Shown here: piece by piece, positions 44,086 through 53,683 of the stretch
Position numbering within the stretch: position 1 is the stretch's first letter
How the letters are laid out: each line of letters begins with the position of its first letter
From: Pelomonas baiyunensis
Lineage (GTDB): Bacteria > Pseudomonadota > Gammaproteobacteria > Burkholderiales > Burkholderiaceae_C
DNA length: 64,000 bases
NCBI RefSeq assembly: GCF_043555935.1
Contig: NZ_JBIGIB010000002.1
Span: forward strand, 186,001 to 250,000
Direction: 5' to 3'
The notes under the pieces: model-generated
What the model was told of the DNA's origin: nothing
The model's input: only the letters and a program-made list of their open reading frames with translations
The model's database searches: none
Made by a program: the position numbers and the translations under genes

Positions 44086-46277
44086 CAAGCAGTCGAATTG
44101 TCAGGGGGAAGGCTGCGTTGGGAGACCGTGCTCCGCAGGCGCCTCCAGGCGTTGCCGATGGCCTGCCTGCCCAACCCGTAGAGGCCGCGAAGGGTGGCCG
44201 GGTCGTAGGCAATCAGCCCGAACCGCTCGCGGCGGTGGCTCATCCAGGTCTTCTTGTAGGCGTCGTCACCGATGAGGTAGTCCACCTCCGTGACCTGGTC
44301 GCGGTCGATGGCCTGCTCCAGCAGCAGCGCCGTCACGAGCGTGCCAGGTGCGATGTGCTTGAAGTTCTCGTCGTAGGCGACCTTGTAAATGTGCGCTCGC
44401 GAACCGTTCACGATCCACAACTGCGCTGCGATGGGCTGATCGCCAATCCACGCGATCCCCAGGCGCAGCCAGCCGCGGCGGGCGCAGAGCCGAATGAGGC
44501 CCGGAATGAACTCCGGGTAGGGTTCCGGCACCTTCCAGCTGGCGCCGTAGACGGCCTCGTAGGCAGCAATGCCCCGGTCCACATCCGCTGCATCCTGAAT
44601 GATTTCCAACCGCCCGCCGGGTTCAGCGGCGAGCCGCTTGGTCATCCGTTTGATGGTACTGCGCAGTTGGCCTGAGCGATGCTTCAGGTAGTCCGCCCAG
44701 TCGCTGTTGACTTGCAAATACCAGTTTCCGAAGGCGAAGTACTCGTGCGCTTGCAACCCAGCCAATCGGAGTGCGTCGCGGAGCAGTCCGAACTCTTTGG
44801 CGGTCGGATCCATCGGCCAAAACCGGTAGGCGTAGGCGCGATGCTGACGGCGCAACGCCACCAACAGAGGCATCAAATCCTCTGCAGAGAGATCCGCGGC
44901 CAGCGTCGGTGAGTACAGCGTGGTGTAGTAGTTGGCCAGGGCACCAATCTCGATGCCCGTGCCGCTGTCTTGCACGCCCACGGGCAGCACCGCGAGTGCG
45001 CGTCCTTGGCGGCGCAGCACATAAAGAACCACGTGGCTCTCGCCACGAAACACCGTGTCAGCAAGCAGGCCAAACCAGTCCGCACCAAACTCCACGTAGG
45101 CGTCTTCTTGCCGCCGCAGCAACGCGCGGGCGTCGTCGGGCAGGTCGCGCGGGTGCTTGAAGGTTTCTACGATCGATCCGCTGCGCTCCACCATGAAGTC
45201 TGTGTCGATGTGCCGTGGTTTCTTCTTGGCTCGCCAGATCCGAGTGCTGCGCCGAAGCGCCGCGAACAACACCGGCAGACCGGTGTGGCGGTAAAAGCTG
45301 ACGTGGTGGATCCACCGTTGGGAGGTGGACCACGCCAGCAGGTCTGCCTCAGCGTTTGTGTAGAACTCGACCACGCCGCCGGGGATACGGCTGAACAGGT
45401 CTTCCAGGGTTTTGAGCAACAAAATGCGCCCAGGGGCGAAGCGCTCGAACTGTTCGTCAAAGGCTGTTTTCAGCATCACGGCCATGTCGCCGCGCAGCAG
45501 CAACAAGCGTGATGCGAGCAGAACATCGCCCAGCCACAATTCATACACCAAGGCTTGGTCTCGTGCAGCAAATCGGCTCAACACATCGACGTAAAACTGA
45601 CCTTGGGGCGTGCCCGCTTGGACGGCCGTACCTTCGCGCCCCTTCCAGCCCCGGCCTTCGAGCTCGGCGTAACGGGCCACGGCTGCAGGCATGTCGGCGG
45701 CAGTCGTGATGACGCGCAGCCCATTGATGGGCGATTCGTTTTGCAGGCGTCGAAGGTAGCGACGCATGTTCTGGATCAGCTTGCGCGGGCGCTGTGCCCA
45801 GTAGTCATCAAATGAACCGCGCAAGTTGACGTTCATCGTCAGCGAGTGCGGCAGGCTGCGCTTGGGCGGGTCACCGGCCAGACTGCGGAAGTCGACAAAT
45901 CGACCGTCGTTGCAGAGCAGATCCAGCTCACTCGCATAACCCGGCAACTGGGCGAACAGCCCTGTGACGTCACCATCCGGCGGTATCAGCGCAAGTCCGA
46001 TTTGCGCTTGTGATGGCAAAAACGTGGCCCACACCCCGAGCCCACGGGCATGAGCGTTCAGCACCACCATCGCGGCCACCTGGCCGTCTCGCGTGCCGAT
46101 CGCCAGTTGAACGCCAGGTGGGGCGAAGTGGCGGAGCATCGGTTCGACGAACTGGCTGTCCAGCATCGCGTGGCCAGCCATCAACTGCTGGTTCAGACGA
46201 TCCCAAGCCTCGCGGTGGCGGCCCAGGCCGTCGCTGGGCGGCAGGCGCTCCAGATGCCAGCTCAGACTTGCGCTCAT
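44085..46277 (-). CDS. Tandem GNAT (CelD/BcsL-type) acyltransferase
   Basis: A 730-residue protein made of two successive GNAT_6 (PF13480-like) units. Unit 1 (about 1-350) has FDDYWAQRPRKLIQNMRRYL and PGRILLLKTLEDLFSRIPGG. Unit 2 (about 375-715) has WADYLKHRSGQLRSTIKRMT and PGTLVTALLLEQAIDRDQV. The matching order of basic helix and acceptor strand in both halves shows internal duplication or fusion. Family members are usually single units of about 350 residues linked to cellulose or exopolysaccharide decoration. ATG 46277 overlaps the GT2 stop; a longer reading to 46550 runs antisense-like through the upstream gene. The donor (acyl-CoA, ACP or aminoacyl) is unknown. Confidence 0.87.
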   Translation of the reverse strand: MSASLSWHLERLPPSDGLGRHREAWDRLNQQLMAGHAMLDSQFVEPMLRHFAPPGVQLAIGTRDGQVAAMVVLNAHARGLGVWATFLPSQAQIGLALIPPDGDVTGLFAQLPGYASELDLLCNDGRFVDFRSLAGDPPKRSLPHSLTMNVNLRGSFDDYWAQRPRKLIQNMRRYLRRLQNESPINGLRVITTAADMPAAVARYAELEGRGWKGREGTAVQAGTPQGQFYVDVLSRFAARDQALVYELWLGDVLLASRLLLLRGDMAVMLKTAFDEQFERFAPGRILLLKTLEDLFSRIPGGVVEFYTNAEADLLAWSTSQRWIHHVSFYRHTGLPVLFAALRRSTRIWRAKKKPRHIDTDFMVERSGSIVETFKHPRDLPDDARALLRRQEDAYVEFGADWFGLLADTVFRGESHVVLYVLRRQGRALAVLPVGVQDSGTGIEIGALANYYTTLYSPTLAADLSAEDLMPLLVALRRQHRAYAYRFWPMDPTAKEFGLLRDALRLAGLQAHEYFAFGNWYLQVNSDWADYLKHRSGQLRSTIKRMTKRLAAEPGGRLEIIQDAADVDRGIAAYEAVYGASWKVPEPYPEFIPGLIRLCARRGWLRLGIAWIGDQPIAAQLWIVNGSRAHIYKVAYDENFKHIAPGTLVTALLLEQAIDRDQVTEVDYLIGDDAYKKTWMSHRRERFGLIAYDPATLRGLYGLGRQAIGNAWRRLRSTVSQRSLPPDNSTA

Positions 46278-47221
46278 CGCGCATCGTCTCCCAGGAAATG
46301 GGCGCCCGGCGTCGCGCAAAGCTGCGCGTGACGCCGGATGCGCGGCAACTCGCTCAGCACGCGTCCCGTCGCCCAGATCGCCGCCACGAAGTCCTGCAGG
46401 TCGTGGTCGTTCAGCAGGTTGCCGAAAGGCCGCACCAGGCCGTCGGCGATGAGCCGCATCAATTGACCGGACAGGCGCCCGTCGGGTCTCTTCATGTCGA
46501 TCAGCAGGCCGGACCGCGCGCGTTCGCAGCGACCTCGCGTGACCTGCCACCAGCTTTGCGGTGGTCGCGGCGACTTGGCGCGAAGGTGGACGATCCTCGA
46601 GGCCGGCAGCAAGGCCGTGCGATGGCCGTGGAAAGCAAAACGGGCGATCAGGTCGTCGTCTTCACCGTACATGAAGTACAGCGGGTCGAATCCGCCGACA
46701 TTCGTCCACACCCGACTTCTCAGCATCCAAGCCGCGGCGTTGATGCCGTGGATGGGGTAGTAGGGTTGGACTTGACCGATGCAGGCGTCGGACAGATAGC
46801 GAGACGCGTATCGCTGCAGGTAGCCGCGCTGGGTTTGCGGGTCCACCTGACTCAGGTCCGGGCTGCAGTGCAAAGGGGTAACGATGTCGAAAGCGGGCTC
46901 GGCGGCGAGGAACGCCACCATGTCGCCGATGGCGTCCGGCGTCACGTAGGCATCCTGATTGAGCAGGAATACCGCGTCAGCCCGCTCGTTCAGTGCGTGC
47001 CGAATGCCGAGGTTGTTGCCGCGCCCGAAGCCGAGGTTGGCGCCGGTTTCGAGCAACACGGCTTCAGGAAACTCCCGGCGCACGATCTCGGCGGTTTGAT
47101 CGGTGGACGCGTTGTCGACCACGACCGCGGTACACGGGTGTCGGCTTTCCCGCAAGGACTGCAACGCGCCGCGGATCCAGGCAGCGCCATTGAAGGTGAC
47201 GATGACGACGAAGACGTTCAT
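46274..47221 (-). CDS. GT2-family glycosyltransferase (rhamnosyltransferase-like)
   Basis: A 315-residue GT-A enzyme. MNVFVVIVTFNGAAWIRGAL and VVDNASTDQTAEIVR form the nucleotide site, LNQDAYVTPDAIGDM the DxD-like metal site (QDA), and GEDDDLIARFAFHG the acceptor acidic motif (ED). The layout resembles RfbN/WbbL-like rhamnosyltransferases, although the donor is not provable. The start overlaps the flippase stop. It is the second gene of a four-gene leftward operon: flippase, GT2, tandem GNAT and AsnB-like. Confidence 0.9.
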   Translation of the reverse strand: MNVFVVIVTFNGAAWIRGALQSLRESRHPCTAVVVDNASTDQTAEIVRREFPEAVLLETGANLGFGRGNNLGIRHALNERADAVFLLNQDAYVTPDAIGDMVAFLAAEPAFDIVTPLHCSPDLSQVDPQTQRGYLQRYASRYLSDACIGQVQPYYPIHGINAAAWMLRSRVWTNVGGFDPLYFMYGEDDDLIARFAFHGHRTALLPASRIVHLRAKSPRPPQSWWQVTRGRCERARSGLLIDMKRPDGRLSGQLMRLIADGLVRPFGNLLNDHDLQDFVAAIWATGRVLSELPRIRRHAQLCATPGAHFLGDDAR

Positions 47222-48678
47222 GACGATGTGGCTGCGCCCGCGCGTCGACGCAACATCGCGAGCAGTTCCGAGTACAGGGGGTGCCTCACCAAACGCAGCC
47301 CTGCCAGCCACAGAACGCAGGTCAGTGCAGCGCAGCCAAGCCAGGCTGGAAGGGGCAAGGCTTGGCCGGGCTGGCGCAATGCGTGACCCAGCAAGGCCGA
47401 TGGCAGCAGGCACCCAGCTGCCAGGACGCCACTGCGCAGCAGTTCGCGAGCGAGCGTCTGAAAATCAGTAGGCAGGTGCCGGTGCTTGAATGCGTAGAAG
47501 TACGGGATGGCCACGACGGCCATGGCCAAGAACGCAAGGGCCAACGCGGTGAGGTCGCGCCACCACCACAGCGCCCCGACCAGCACCAGCGCCTTGACGG
47601 GTTGGATGATCAAGTCGGCCAGAGCCACCCGCTTGGCGTGCCCAGCTGCCAGCATGACCGTCGGAACGAGACTGTTCAGGACGCTGACCGCGCCTGCAAT
47701 GCAGTAGATGGGCACCAGCGGCGCGGAGGCGTCCCATTGCGAGCCGAACATCAGCCGCAACACCTCGAGTGAGAACAGGGCGACGAACCCATAAAAAGGC
47801 CACGCCACGGCGCTGACCGCGGCCAGGCTCTGCACATGGCGCGCCTCCAGGTGACTGCCTTCGCGATGGGCCTGAGCGAAGGCAGGGTAGGCCACGGAGC
47901 GCACGGTGCCCATGATGTCCCGAGCAAACAGATTCATCAGCCCCTGGGCGCGGCTCGCAATGGCCACTTGGCTGAAGTCCAAGAGCTTGCCGACGGCCAA
48001 GTCGTTGATGTCCATCGAGGCCGACGTGACAACATTGGCCGCAGTGACGGGCCCGCCAAAGCCCAAGATCGCGCGCCAGTGCCGAAATTGGGGGCGGGAC
48101 AGCCGGCCCCACGCTCCGGCCAGGCTCACGCCCAGTGCCATGGTGATGCTGCTGGCAATTTCACCGCAGGCCAGGCTCACGGCGCCCGCCCCGGCCCAGG
48201 CCAGCCCCAAGGTCGTGCAGCAGCTGAGGGTGGCTGCACTCACGTTGATCTTCATCAACGCGTCAAAGCGCATATCCCGCCGCAGCAAGGCGATCGAAAT
48301 GGAGTTGAACGGCAGGACCAGAAAATTGATCGCGATCACGCGGATGATGTCCACCAAGCGTGGTTCGCTGTAGAACTCCGCGATGGTCGGGGCTGCGCCG
48401 AAGATCAAGGCGAACAGCAGTGTGCCCAACAGCAAGGACACGCCCAGCGCGCTGCCCACCTCCTCACGGGTCAGGTCCTTCTTTTGAATCAGGTAGCTGG
48501 CCAATCCGAAGTCGCGGATCACCTGCGCCATGCTGATCAAGGCCATGGAGACGGAGTACAGGCCAACCTCGTGTGGCGTCAGCAGCCGCGCCAGCAGGGT
48601 GAACGACACCAGCTGCAGCCCGATCATGAGGTAGCGCTCAAGGAATGCGAATCCGAGCGATCTCCGGACCGTCGTCAC
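47218..48678 (-). CDS. Wzx-like oligosaccharide flippase
   Basis: A 486-residue MATE/MOP-superfamily membrane protein with about 12-14 helices. The start RRSLGFAFLERYLMIGLQLVSF is typical of the PST/WzxC group. The segment ARLLTPHEVGLYSVSMALI is the usual conserved first-loop motif. It would flip undecaprenyl-linked repeats to the periplasm. It starts at GTG with GGAG nine bases upstream. No other flippase exists in the long locus, so it may serve the whole polymer even though it sits in the accessory module. Confidence 0.92.
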   Translation of the reverse strand: MTTVRRSLGFAFLERYLMIGLQLVSFTLLARLLTPHEVGLYSVSMALISMAQVIRDFGLASYLIQKKDLTREEVGSALGVSLLLGTLLFALIFGAAPTIAEFYSEPRLVDIIRVIAINFLVLPFNSISIALLRRDMRFDALMKINVSAATLSCCTTLGLAWAGAGAVSLACGEIASSITMALGVSLAGAWGRLSRPQFRHWRAILGFGGPVTAANVVTSASMDINDLAVGKLLDFSQVAIASRAQGLMNLFARDIMGTVRSVAYPAFAQAHREGSHLEARHVQSLAAVSAVAWPFYGFVALFSLEVLRLMFGSQWDASAPLVPIYCIAGAVSVLNSLVPTVMLAAGHAKRVALADLIIQPVKALVLVGALWWWRDLTALALAFLAMAVVAIPYFYAFKHRHLPTDFQTLARELLRSGVLAAGCLLPSALLGHALRQPGQALPLPAWLGCAALTCVLWLAGLRLVRHPLYSELLAMLRRRAGAATSS

Positions 48679-48799
48679 GTCTCAGTGCTCCGGCAGTCCG
48701 ACGGGCGCGGCGCCTCGGTGCGATCGCAAGCGTCGCTGCGCTGCAGCGAAGGCGCACGGGCATTCCGAGCCAACAAGGCCACCGGCAGGCGGACCATGT
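48679..48799. other. Gap between two leftward genes
   Basis: 121 bp upstream of the flippase operon and downstream of the GT2 gene at 48800. I see no clear terminator or promoter; a ribosome site GGAG (reverse strand) precedes the flippase GTG. Confidence 0.5.
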
Positions 48800-49777
48800 T
48801 CAGTACACATCCTTGCGCTTTTGAGAGCGCGCTTTGACCCACGCTGGGTAGGCCGATGGACGCAAACGAGAGATCCAACGGCTCGCCACCGTGCCCCAGC
48901 CGCGCCAGATGCGCAGTTCGCGCAAGAACCGGCTATCGGGCGATTCGCCTCGCAAGGGGGCGACGAGCCACACCAGGCAGTCTTGAACGATCTGCCGGTA
49001 CAGCCACAACGGCACCCAGCCAAGATGACGAATGCCCGGCTGCATGTCTTGCCATGGTGAGATGCCGGCCTTCAGCGACCAGCGGCGGAAATAGCGCCGC
49101 GTGAGCAGTTGGGGGTCGACCGGCGCCCGAACCACCCAGTCCGGTTCGTAGGTTACGTACACGCCGCGTTTCATGCAGCGCTGGCCGAACTCGTAATCCA
49201 TGTGGCGAAAGTGCGCCTCGGAGAAGCCTCCCACCTGATCAAACAGGCCCACGCGCGCAGCCATGTTGGAGCCGGCCGGGGCGTAGGTTGAATCGGGCGG
49301 ATCGAGCCTCCTGTCGCCCAGGTCCACCCCGGCCAGGATCGCCGCCATGTTGCGGTGAAACCATGCAGGCGGCCCGGCGGGGGGCCAATCGAGCAGCGTC
49401 TTGCCGCCGATCAACATCACGTGCGGGTCCTGGAAGAAACCGGCAGCCTGTTGGCACCAGCGGGGCGGGAACAGGATGTCGTCGTCAGAAAACAGCAGCA
49501 GTTCGCAGCCCAACGACCGAGCGAAGTCGATGCCGCTGTTCAAGGCGAACTGCTTGCCTTGCCGCCCCTCGAACCGGTAGTGCAGTTGGCCCACAGGCCA
49601 GTCGCTGCGCGCCGCCTCGACGACGGCACGGGTGTCGTCATTCGAGTTGTTGTCCATGACGATGAAGCTCACGGCCGTCGAGCCATCGATCTGCTGGCCT
49701 CGGAGCGAATCGAGCGTCACCCGCAGGCTTGCAGCGCGATTCCAGGTGCAGAGGATGACGGCAATGTGCAGGGGCAT
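48800..49777 (-). CDS. GT2-family glycosyltransferase
   Basis: A 325-residue GT-A enzyme starting MPLHIAVILCTWNRAASLRV. The metal-binding SDDD follows LLLF, DNNSNDDTRAVVE is the nucleotide site, and the acceptor region contains PAGSNMAARVGLFDQVGGF and MDYEFGQRCMKRG. The C-terminus (TRRYFRRWSLKAG) is basic and may lie on the membrane. A 126-codon in-frame extension to 50155 has no GT resemblance and was rejected. Its promoter would lie in the divergent region shared with the SDR gene at 50097. Confidence 0.88.
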   Translation of the reverse strand: MPLHIAVILCTWNRAASLRVTLDSLRGQQIDGSTAVSFIVMDNNSNDDTRAVVEAARSDWPVGQLHYRFEGRQGKQFALNSGIDFARSLGCELLLFSDDDILFPPRWCQQAAGFFQDPHVMLIGGKTLLDWPPAGPPAWFHRNMAAILAGVDLGDRRLDPPDSTYAPAGSNMAARVGLFDQVGGFSEAHFRHMDYEFGQRCMKRGVYVTYEPDWVVRAPVDPQLLTRRYFRRWSLKAGISPWQDMQPGIRHLGWVPLWLYRQIVQDCLVWLVAPLRGESPDSRFLRELRIWRGWGTVASRWISRLRPSAYPAWVKARSQKRKDVY

Positions 49778-50096
49778 CGGCGGACAGTTCACGATCTCGG
49801 GACACCACGCCGTCGCAAAGCGCGGAAGGCGTCGGGATCGGGGTGCTAAGGCGTGGGCGGCATGGGGGGCCGTGCCCGACGTGGAGGGCGCAGCAGTGTA
49901 GTCTGCGCACCGAGGGCGCCCTGACTGGGGCTCCCCCATGATTGAGCAGGCCGTCACACAGAAGTTGGGCGTGGTGCCGCCGATATGATCGCCGCCGCCC
50001 CAGCGGCGCGGCGATACCGCGGTCTTCGCCGCTCCCCGCGGTACCCGGGGTGGCGCCAGTGGGCGCTGATCGCTCTGCCTCTGTTCGAGACCTCCC
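49778..50096. promoter_or_regulatory. 319-bp divergent intergenic region
   Basis: Separates the leftward GT2 gene and the rightward SDR gene. It contains TATGAT (49984-49989) as a possible rightward -10 box without a good -35 and a perfect inverted repeat TACCGCGG (50015-50022) / CCGCGGTA (50036-50043) with a 13-base spacer, which may be an operator or leader hairpin. No gene is evident. Confidence 0.45.
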
Positions 50097-51134
50097 ATGA
50101 CCTCCTTGACCGTCCGCCCGACACGTTGCCTGATCACCGGGGCGACTGGATTCATCGGCTCGCGCCTGTGCGAGCGCCTGGATGGCGCAGGCCAGCAGGG
50201 TTATGTTGCGATGGCGCGATCAGCCGAGACTGCAGCGCGCGAGCGTGCGAAGGGGCGTGCAGCGGTTGCAGCAGACTTGCTGGTGCCCAGCCAGGTTGCG
50301 GCAGCCTTGCAGGGGTGCGATGCCGTCGTGCACCTGGCGCATGGCGATCGGGGCCCGGAGGCGACGCGTCGGCTGGTGGACGCAGCCGTGGCCCAGAAGG
50401 TGCGGCGCTTCGTGCACATCAGCACCATGTCGGTCCATGGGCCTGCGCCAGGCCTTGAGGCCGCACGCGAAGACACGGCACGGATCGGTCGCTACGGCAA
50501 TGACTATTCAGACTCGAAGGCTGAACAAGAAGAAATCGTTCAGGCCGCCATCGACCGGGGAGATCTGCCGGCTGTGATCCTGCGCCCCACCGTGGTGTAC
50601 GGCCACGGGGGGCATTTCGAGCACCAAGTGATTCGTCAAGCGCTGGCGGGCGAAGTGACACTGTTTGACGGCGGGCAGGGCGTCTGCAATGCGGTGTATG
50701 TGGACGATGTCTGTGCCGCCATCGACGCAGCCCTGGTTCGTGATGAGGCCCTCGGTCAAGCCATGTTCATCAATGGCGACGATGCGGTGAGTTGGGGCGA
50801 GTTCATTCGGCGGTTTGCCGGGCTTGTCGAACCCGCCCCCCGCTTCACCGACTTGTCCTCGGACCAAGCCCGTCGCTATTGGGCGGAGCATCCGCCCGAG
50901 CCCGTTGGTGGGCTGCCAACCCGGGTTCTGCGCAAGCTCAAGCGTTTGGCGGGTTGGCAGCCGCCCGTGGCGCCCTGGCCGCCGTTGGGGCGTGTGTTGC
51001 GTGAGACGTTCCCGATCACGTTCACCAATGACAAGGCCAAGCATTTGCTCGGCTGGACGCCAAAGGTGGATTTCGAACAGGGTTTCGGCCTGACACGGGA
51101 TTGGCTGCGCGCCCATGGGCACTTGGCGCGATGA
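50097..51134 (+). CDS. NAD(P)-dependent epimerase/reductase (extended SDR)
   Basis: A 345-residue extended short-chain dehydrogenase. The nucleotide-binding motif is GATGFIGS (15-22), and the catalytic pair is Y137 and K141 in YSDSK. The segments HISTMSVHG and ILRPTVVYGHGGHF are typical of nucleotide-sugar epimerases and 4-reductases. The C-terminal part (EHPPEPVGGLPTRVLRK) is longer than in GalE and resembles sugar or sterol/steroid-like reductases. It is coupled by an ATGA overlap to the GMC oxidoreductase, so the two oxidoreductases likely act in one pathway; the substrate is unknown. Confidence 0.87.
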   Translation: MTSLTVRPTRCLITGATGFIGSRLCERLDGAGQQGYVAMARSAETAARERAKGRAAVAADLLVPSQVAAALQGCDAVVHLAHGDRGPEATRRLVDAAVAQKVRRFVHISTMSVHGPAPGLEAAREDTARIGRYGNDYSDSKAEQEEIVQAAIDRGDLPAVILRPTVVYGHGGHFEHQVIRQALAGEVTLFDGGQGVCNAVYVDDVCAAIDAALVRDEALGQAMFINGDDAVSWGEFIRRFAGLVEPAPRFTDLSSDQARRYWAEHPPEPVGGLPTRVLRKLKRLAGWQPPVAPWPPLGRVLRETFPITFTNDKAKHLLGWTPKVDFEQGFGLTRDWLRAHGHLAR

Positions 51135-52537
51135 AACCTCGCGCGGTCATCGTCGGTGCTGGGCTGGGCGGCTGCATGCTTGCCCATGCGCTGCTGGCGT
51201 CACACGACGTGGTCATGGTGGAGCGTGGGGCGGACGCACTGGACCCGCGTTTTCCTGTTCTGGATACTGGCCTGTCCGCCGGACCTGACCCACATTTCGG
51301 TGGTGGGCTGGGTGGATCGACCCAGCTGTGGCACAACGGGCTGATCGAGATTGACGACGAAATCTTTGATGCCCACTGGCCTTTCGCCAAGGCCGAGCTG
51401 GCTCCGTACTACGACCAAGCCTTTCCGCTGTTGGCTGGCACTTCACTGACGCAGGTCGCCCGCGGCATCGCCGACCTGCGTCAGCGCTATCGTTCCCTCG
51501 GATTGCCGGAAGGCTTGCTGCAAGGCCTCTACTACCCGCGTTGGCCCCGCAACCTGTGGACCTCGCTGGATCTGGCGGGGCGCGTCACGCTCGTGGCCGG
51601 TGATGTGCTCGACTTCGAGCTTGACGGTTCCGGGCAGATTGCAGCCATGCAGGTGCAGGTTGGGGAGGAGCGGCAAACCGTTCGCGGCGATGTGTTCGTG
51701 CTGGCGGCCGGTGGGTTGGGGTCCCCCGTGCTGTTGCAGCGGTTGGCGCAGCGGGCACCGCTGCCCGGGTTGGTTCACGCGGGCGCCCACTACGAGGACC
51801 ATCCCATGGGCTTCGTGGGCGAAGTTGAAGTGACGGTGCCGTTGTACCGACTCTGGAATTTTCACGTGCCCGGGACAGACGGGAACCTGAGACTGCCGTT
51901 GGTGGTCAAGCGAGACGGGCTGCACGTGTCGTTCCAGCTGCGGCCGGCGGCAACCTACCACCGCGCCAGCCGGCGCGAGCGCGTCGGCAGCGTGCTGAAC
52001 CTGCTGCGCCGCAACCCGTGGAACCCGCTCAACTACGTGCAGCTGTTCAAGCACTGGGACGATGTGCTCGACATCCTATCGTTCAAGTTCGGCATTCGCC
52101 TGCCCACGCGCCATTACACGCTGCTGATGTGCGCCCAAATGCCGACCTCGCCCGAACTGTCGGTGTGGCTTCGTCCCGCAGAGGGCGAAGCGCCCGCGGT
52201 GCGCGTGCGCCACTGGGTTCTGACAGATGCCTTCCGGCGCGTGCTGGACGCTTCGGTGGAGGATGTGCTGGCTTGGCTGAAGCCCGTGACCCGGCGGGCG
52301 CGGGTGTTCGCCGACTGGCAGTCCGGATTGCGCAGCGCCGCGCACCACTCGGGCACGGCGCGGATGTCGGTCGGGCCGGAGGCCGGCGTGTGCAACCCCG
52401 AGTGTCGAGTCCATGGGCTGGACAATTTGTATGTGTGTGATGGTTCGGTGATCCCCTCCAGCGGGATTGCCAACACCGGCCTCACCATTGCAGCGCTGGC
52501 GCTGCGTCTGGCTGCGCATTTGCGGCAGCGGCACTGA
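51131..52537 (+). CDS. GMC-family FAD-dependent oxidoreductase
   Basis: A 468-residue flavoprotein. The ADP-binding motif VIVGAGLGGCMLAH lies at residues 6-19, followed by GGGLGGSTQLWHNG (flavin contact). The C-terminal GMC signature shows AAHHSGTARMSVG (active-site His near residue 404) and NLYVCDGSVIPSSGIANTGL. GMC enzymes oxidise alcohol groups of sugars or other alcohols. There is no twin-arginine or Sec signal, so it acts in the cytoplasm, possibly on a lipid- or nucleotide-linked sugar. It is coupled to the SDR gene; a glycosyltransferase gene follows after 19 bases. Confidence 0.88.
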   Translation: MKPRAVIVGAGLGGCMLAHALLASHDVVMVERGADALDPRFPVLDTGLSAGPDPHFGGGLGGSTQLWHNGLIEIDDEIFDAHWPFAKAELAPYYDQAFPLLAGTSLTQVARGIADLRQRYRSLGLPEGLLQGLYYPRWPRNLWTSLDLAGRVTLVAGDVLDFELDGSGQIAAMQVQVGEERQTVRGDVFVLAAGGLGSPVLLQRLAQRAPLPGLVHAGAHYEDHPMGFVGEVEVTVPLYRLWNFHVPGTDGNLRLPLVVKRDGLHVSFQLRPAATYHRASRRERVGSVLNLLRRNPWNPLNYVQLFKHWDDVLDILSFKFGIRLPTRHYTLLMCAQMPTSPELSVWLRPAEGEAPAVRVRHWVLTDAFRRVLDASVEDVLAWLKPVTRRARVFADWQSGLRSAAHHSGTARMSVGPEAGVCNPECRVHGLDNLYVCDGSVIPSSGIANTGLTIAALALRLAAHLRQRH

Positions 52538-52556
52538 ATCTGGAAAGTCGTCACGC

Positions 52557-53669
52557 ATGACCCTGCACGTTGGAATGGTTGCTCGCACGCTCAACGTGCC
52601 CCACTTGCGGGGCACCGGGCGGTACGTGCAAGAGGTGTTGCGCAACGTGCGCCCGCAGGACGACATCTCCTGGACGGTGTACGGCCACAACCCCGCCGTG
52701 CCGTTTCGTGTGCCCGAGCCGCTGCAGGGCCACTCGGAGGTGTTTGATTTCCGTGGCGATCGGTTCCAGTTGTGGGAGCAACTGGGCCTGCCTCTGCGAT
52801 TGCGCGGCACGGATGTGCAGCTGCTGCACTGCGCCGAGAACACGGCACCGATCTGGCAGCCTGTGCCGACGATCGTGACCATTCACGACACCGTGCCCTG
52901 GGAGGAACCGACCCAAGGGTTGACTCACCACTACCTGCACCATGTGCAGAACATCGCGCTGCGGCGATGCGCAGCGGTCATCACGATCAGCGAGTCGTCC
53001 CGGCGTGACATCGCCGCTCGCTGGCCCTTTTTGGCCGATCGGTTGACCATCATTCCGCATGGCATTGCTGATGAGTTTTTCAGCGACACCCGCGCGCCAC
53101 TGCCCGACACCGTGACGTCCGCGCTGGCCGGTGCACCTTACCTGCTGTATCTCGGCGGCGCCCAGAAGCGCAAGCGTTTTGACTGGGCGCTGGAACTGCT
53201 TGCCCGTTGCGGCGGAGAAGACCTGCACCTTGTCGGTTGCGGGTTCGGCGCGGGCACGCAGCCGCTGGATGCCATTCCACCAGCGTTGCGCGGACGGGTG
53301 CACTTCACGCCATTTCTTCAAGACGCAGAGCTGGTGACTCTCTATCGTGGGGCCGCCGCGGCGATCTACCCGACCCTGTACGAAGGGTTCGGTTTCCCGG
53401 CGGTCGAGGCTCAGGCGGCTGGCACGCCGGTGCTGTTCAGTCCGGTCAGCAGCTTGGTTGACCTGGTGGGGCCGCTGGCCTGGACCAACGCGCCGCTCGA
53501 CTTCGAGGCGTGGCTGGCGTCCCTGCAGCAGATCTTGCAACTGCCTGCGCACGCACGCGCAGAGCGCGCCGAACAGGCGCGGGCGTGGGTTCGTCAGTTT
53601 TCATGGCGTCGCAGCGCGGAGCGGCATCTGGAGGTGTACCGCGACGTGCTGGCAAAGGCCAGCCGGTAG
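52557..53669 (+). CDS. GT4-family glycosyltransferase (mannosyl-like)
   Basis: A 370-residue GT-B enzyme. HVGMVARTLNVPHLRGTGRY is the GTGRY acceptor motif common in mannosyl- and rhamnosyltransferases. IPHGIADEFF, YLLYLGGAQKRKRFDW and PTLYEGFGFPAVEAQAAGTP (E-x7-E motif) follow. ATG 52557 was chosen; a reading that starts inside the GMC gene is artefactual. It ends 14 bases from the convergent GT2 gene. Sugar donor and linkage are not readable. Confidence 0.88.
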   Translation: MTLHVGMVARTLNVPHLRGTGRYVQEVLRNVRPQDDISWTVYGHNPAVPFRVPEPLQGHSEVFDFRGDRFQLWEQLGLPLRLRGTDVQLLHCAENTAPIWQPVPTIVTIHDTVPWEEPTQGLTHHYLHHVQNIALRRCAAVITISESSRRDIAARWPFLADRLTIIPHGIADEFFSDTRAPLPDTVTSALAGAPYLLYLGGAQKRKRFDWALELLARCGGEDLHLVGCGFGAGTQPLDAIPPALRGRVHFTPFLQDAELVTLYRGAAAAIYPTLYEGFGFPAVEAQAAGTPVLFSPVSSLVDLVGPLAWTNAPLDFEAWLASLQQILQLPAHARAERAEQARAWVRQFSWRRSAERHLEVYRDVLAKASR

Positions 53670-53683
53670 CGCCGTGTCAGCGT

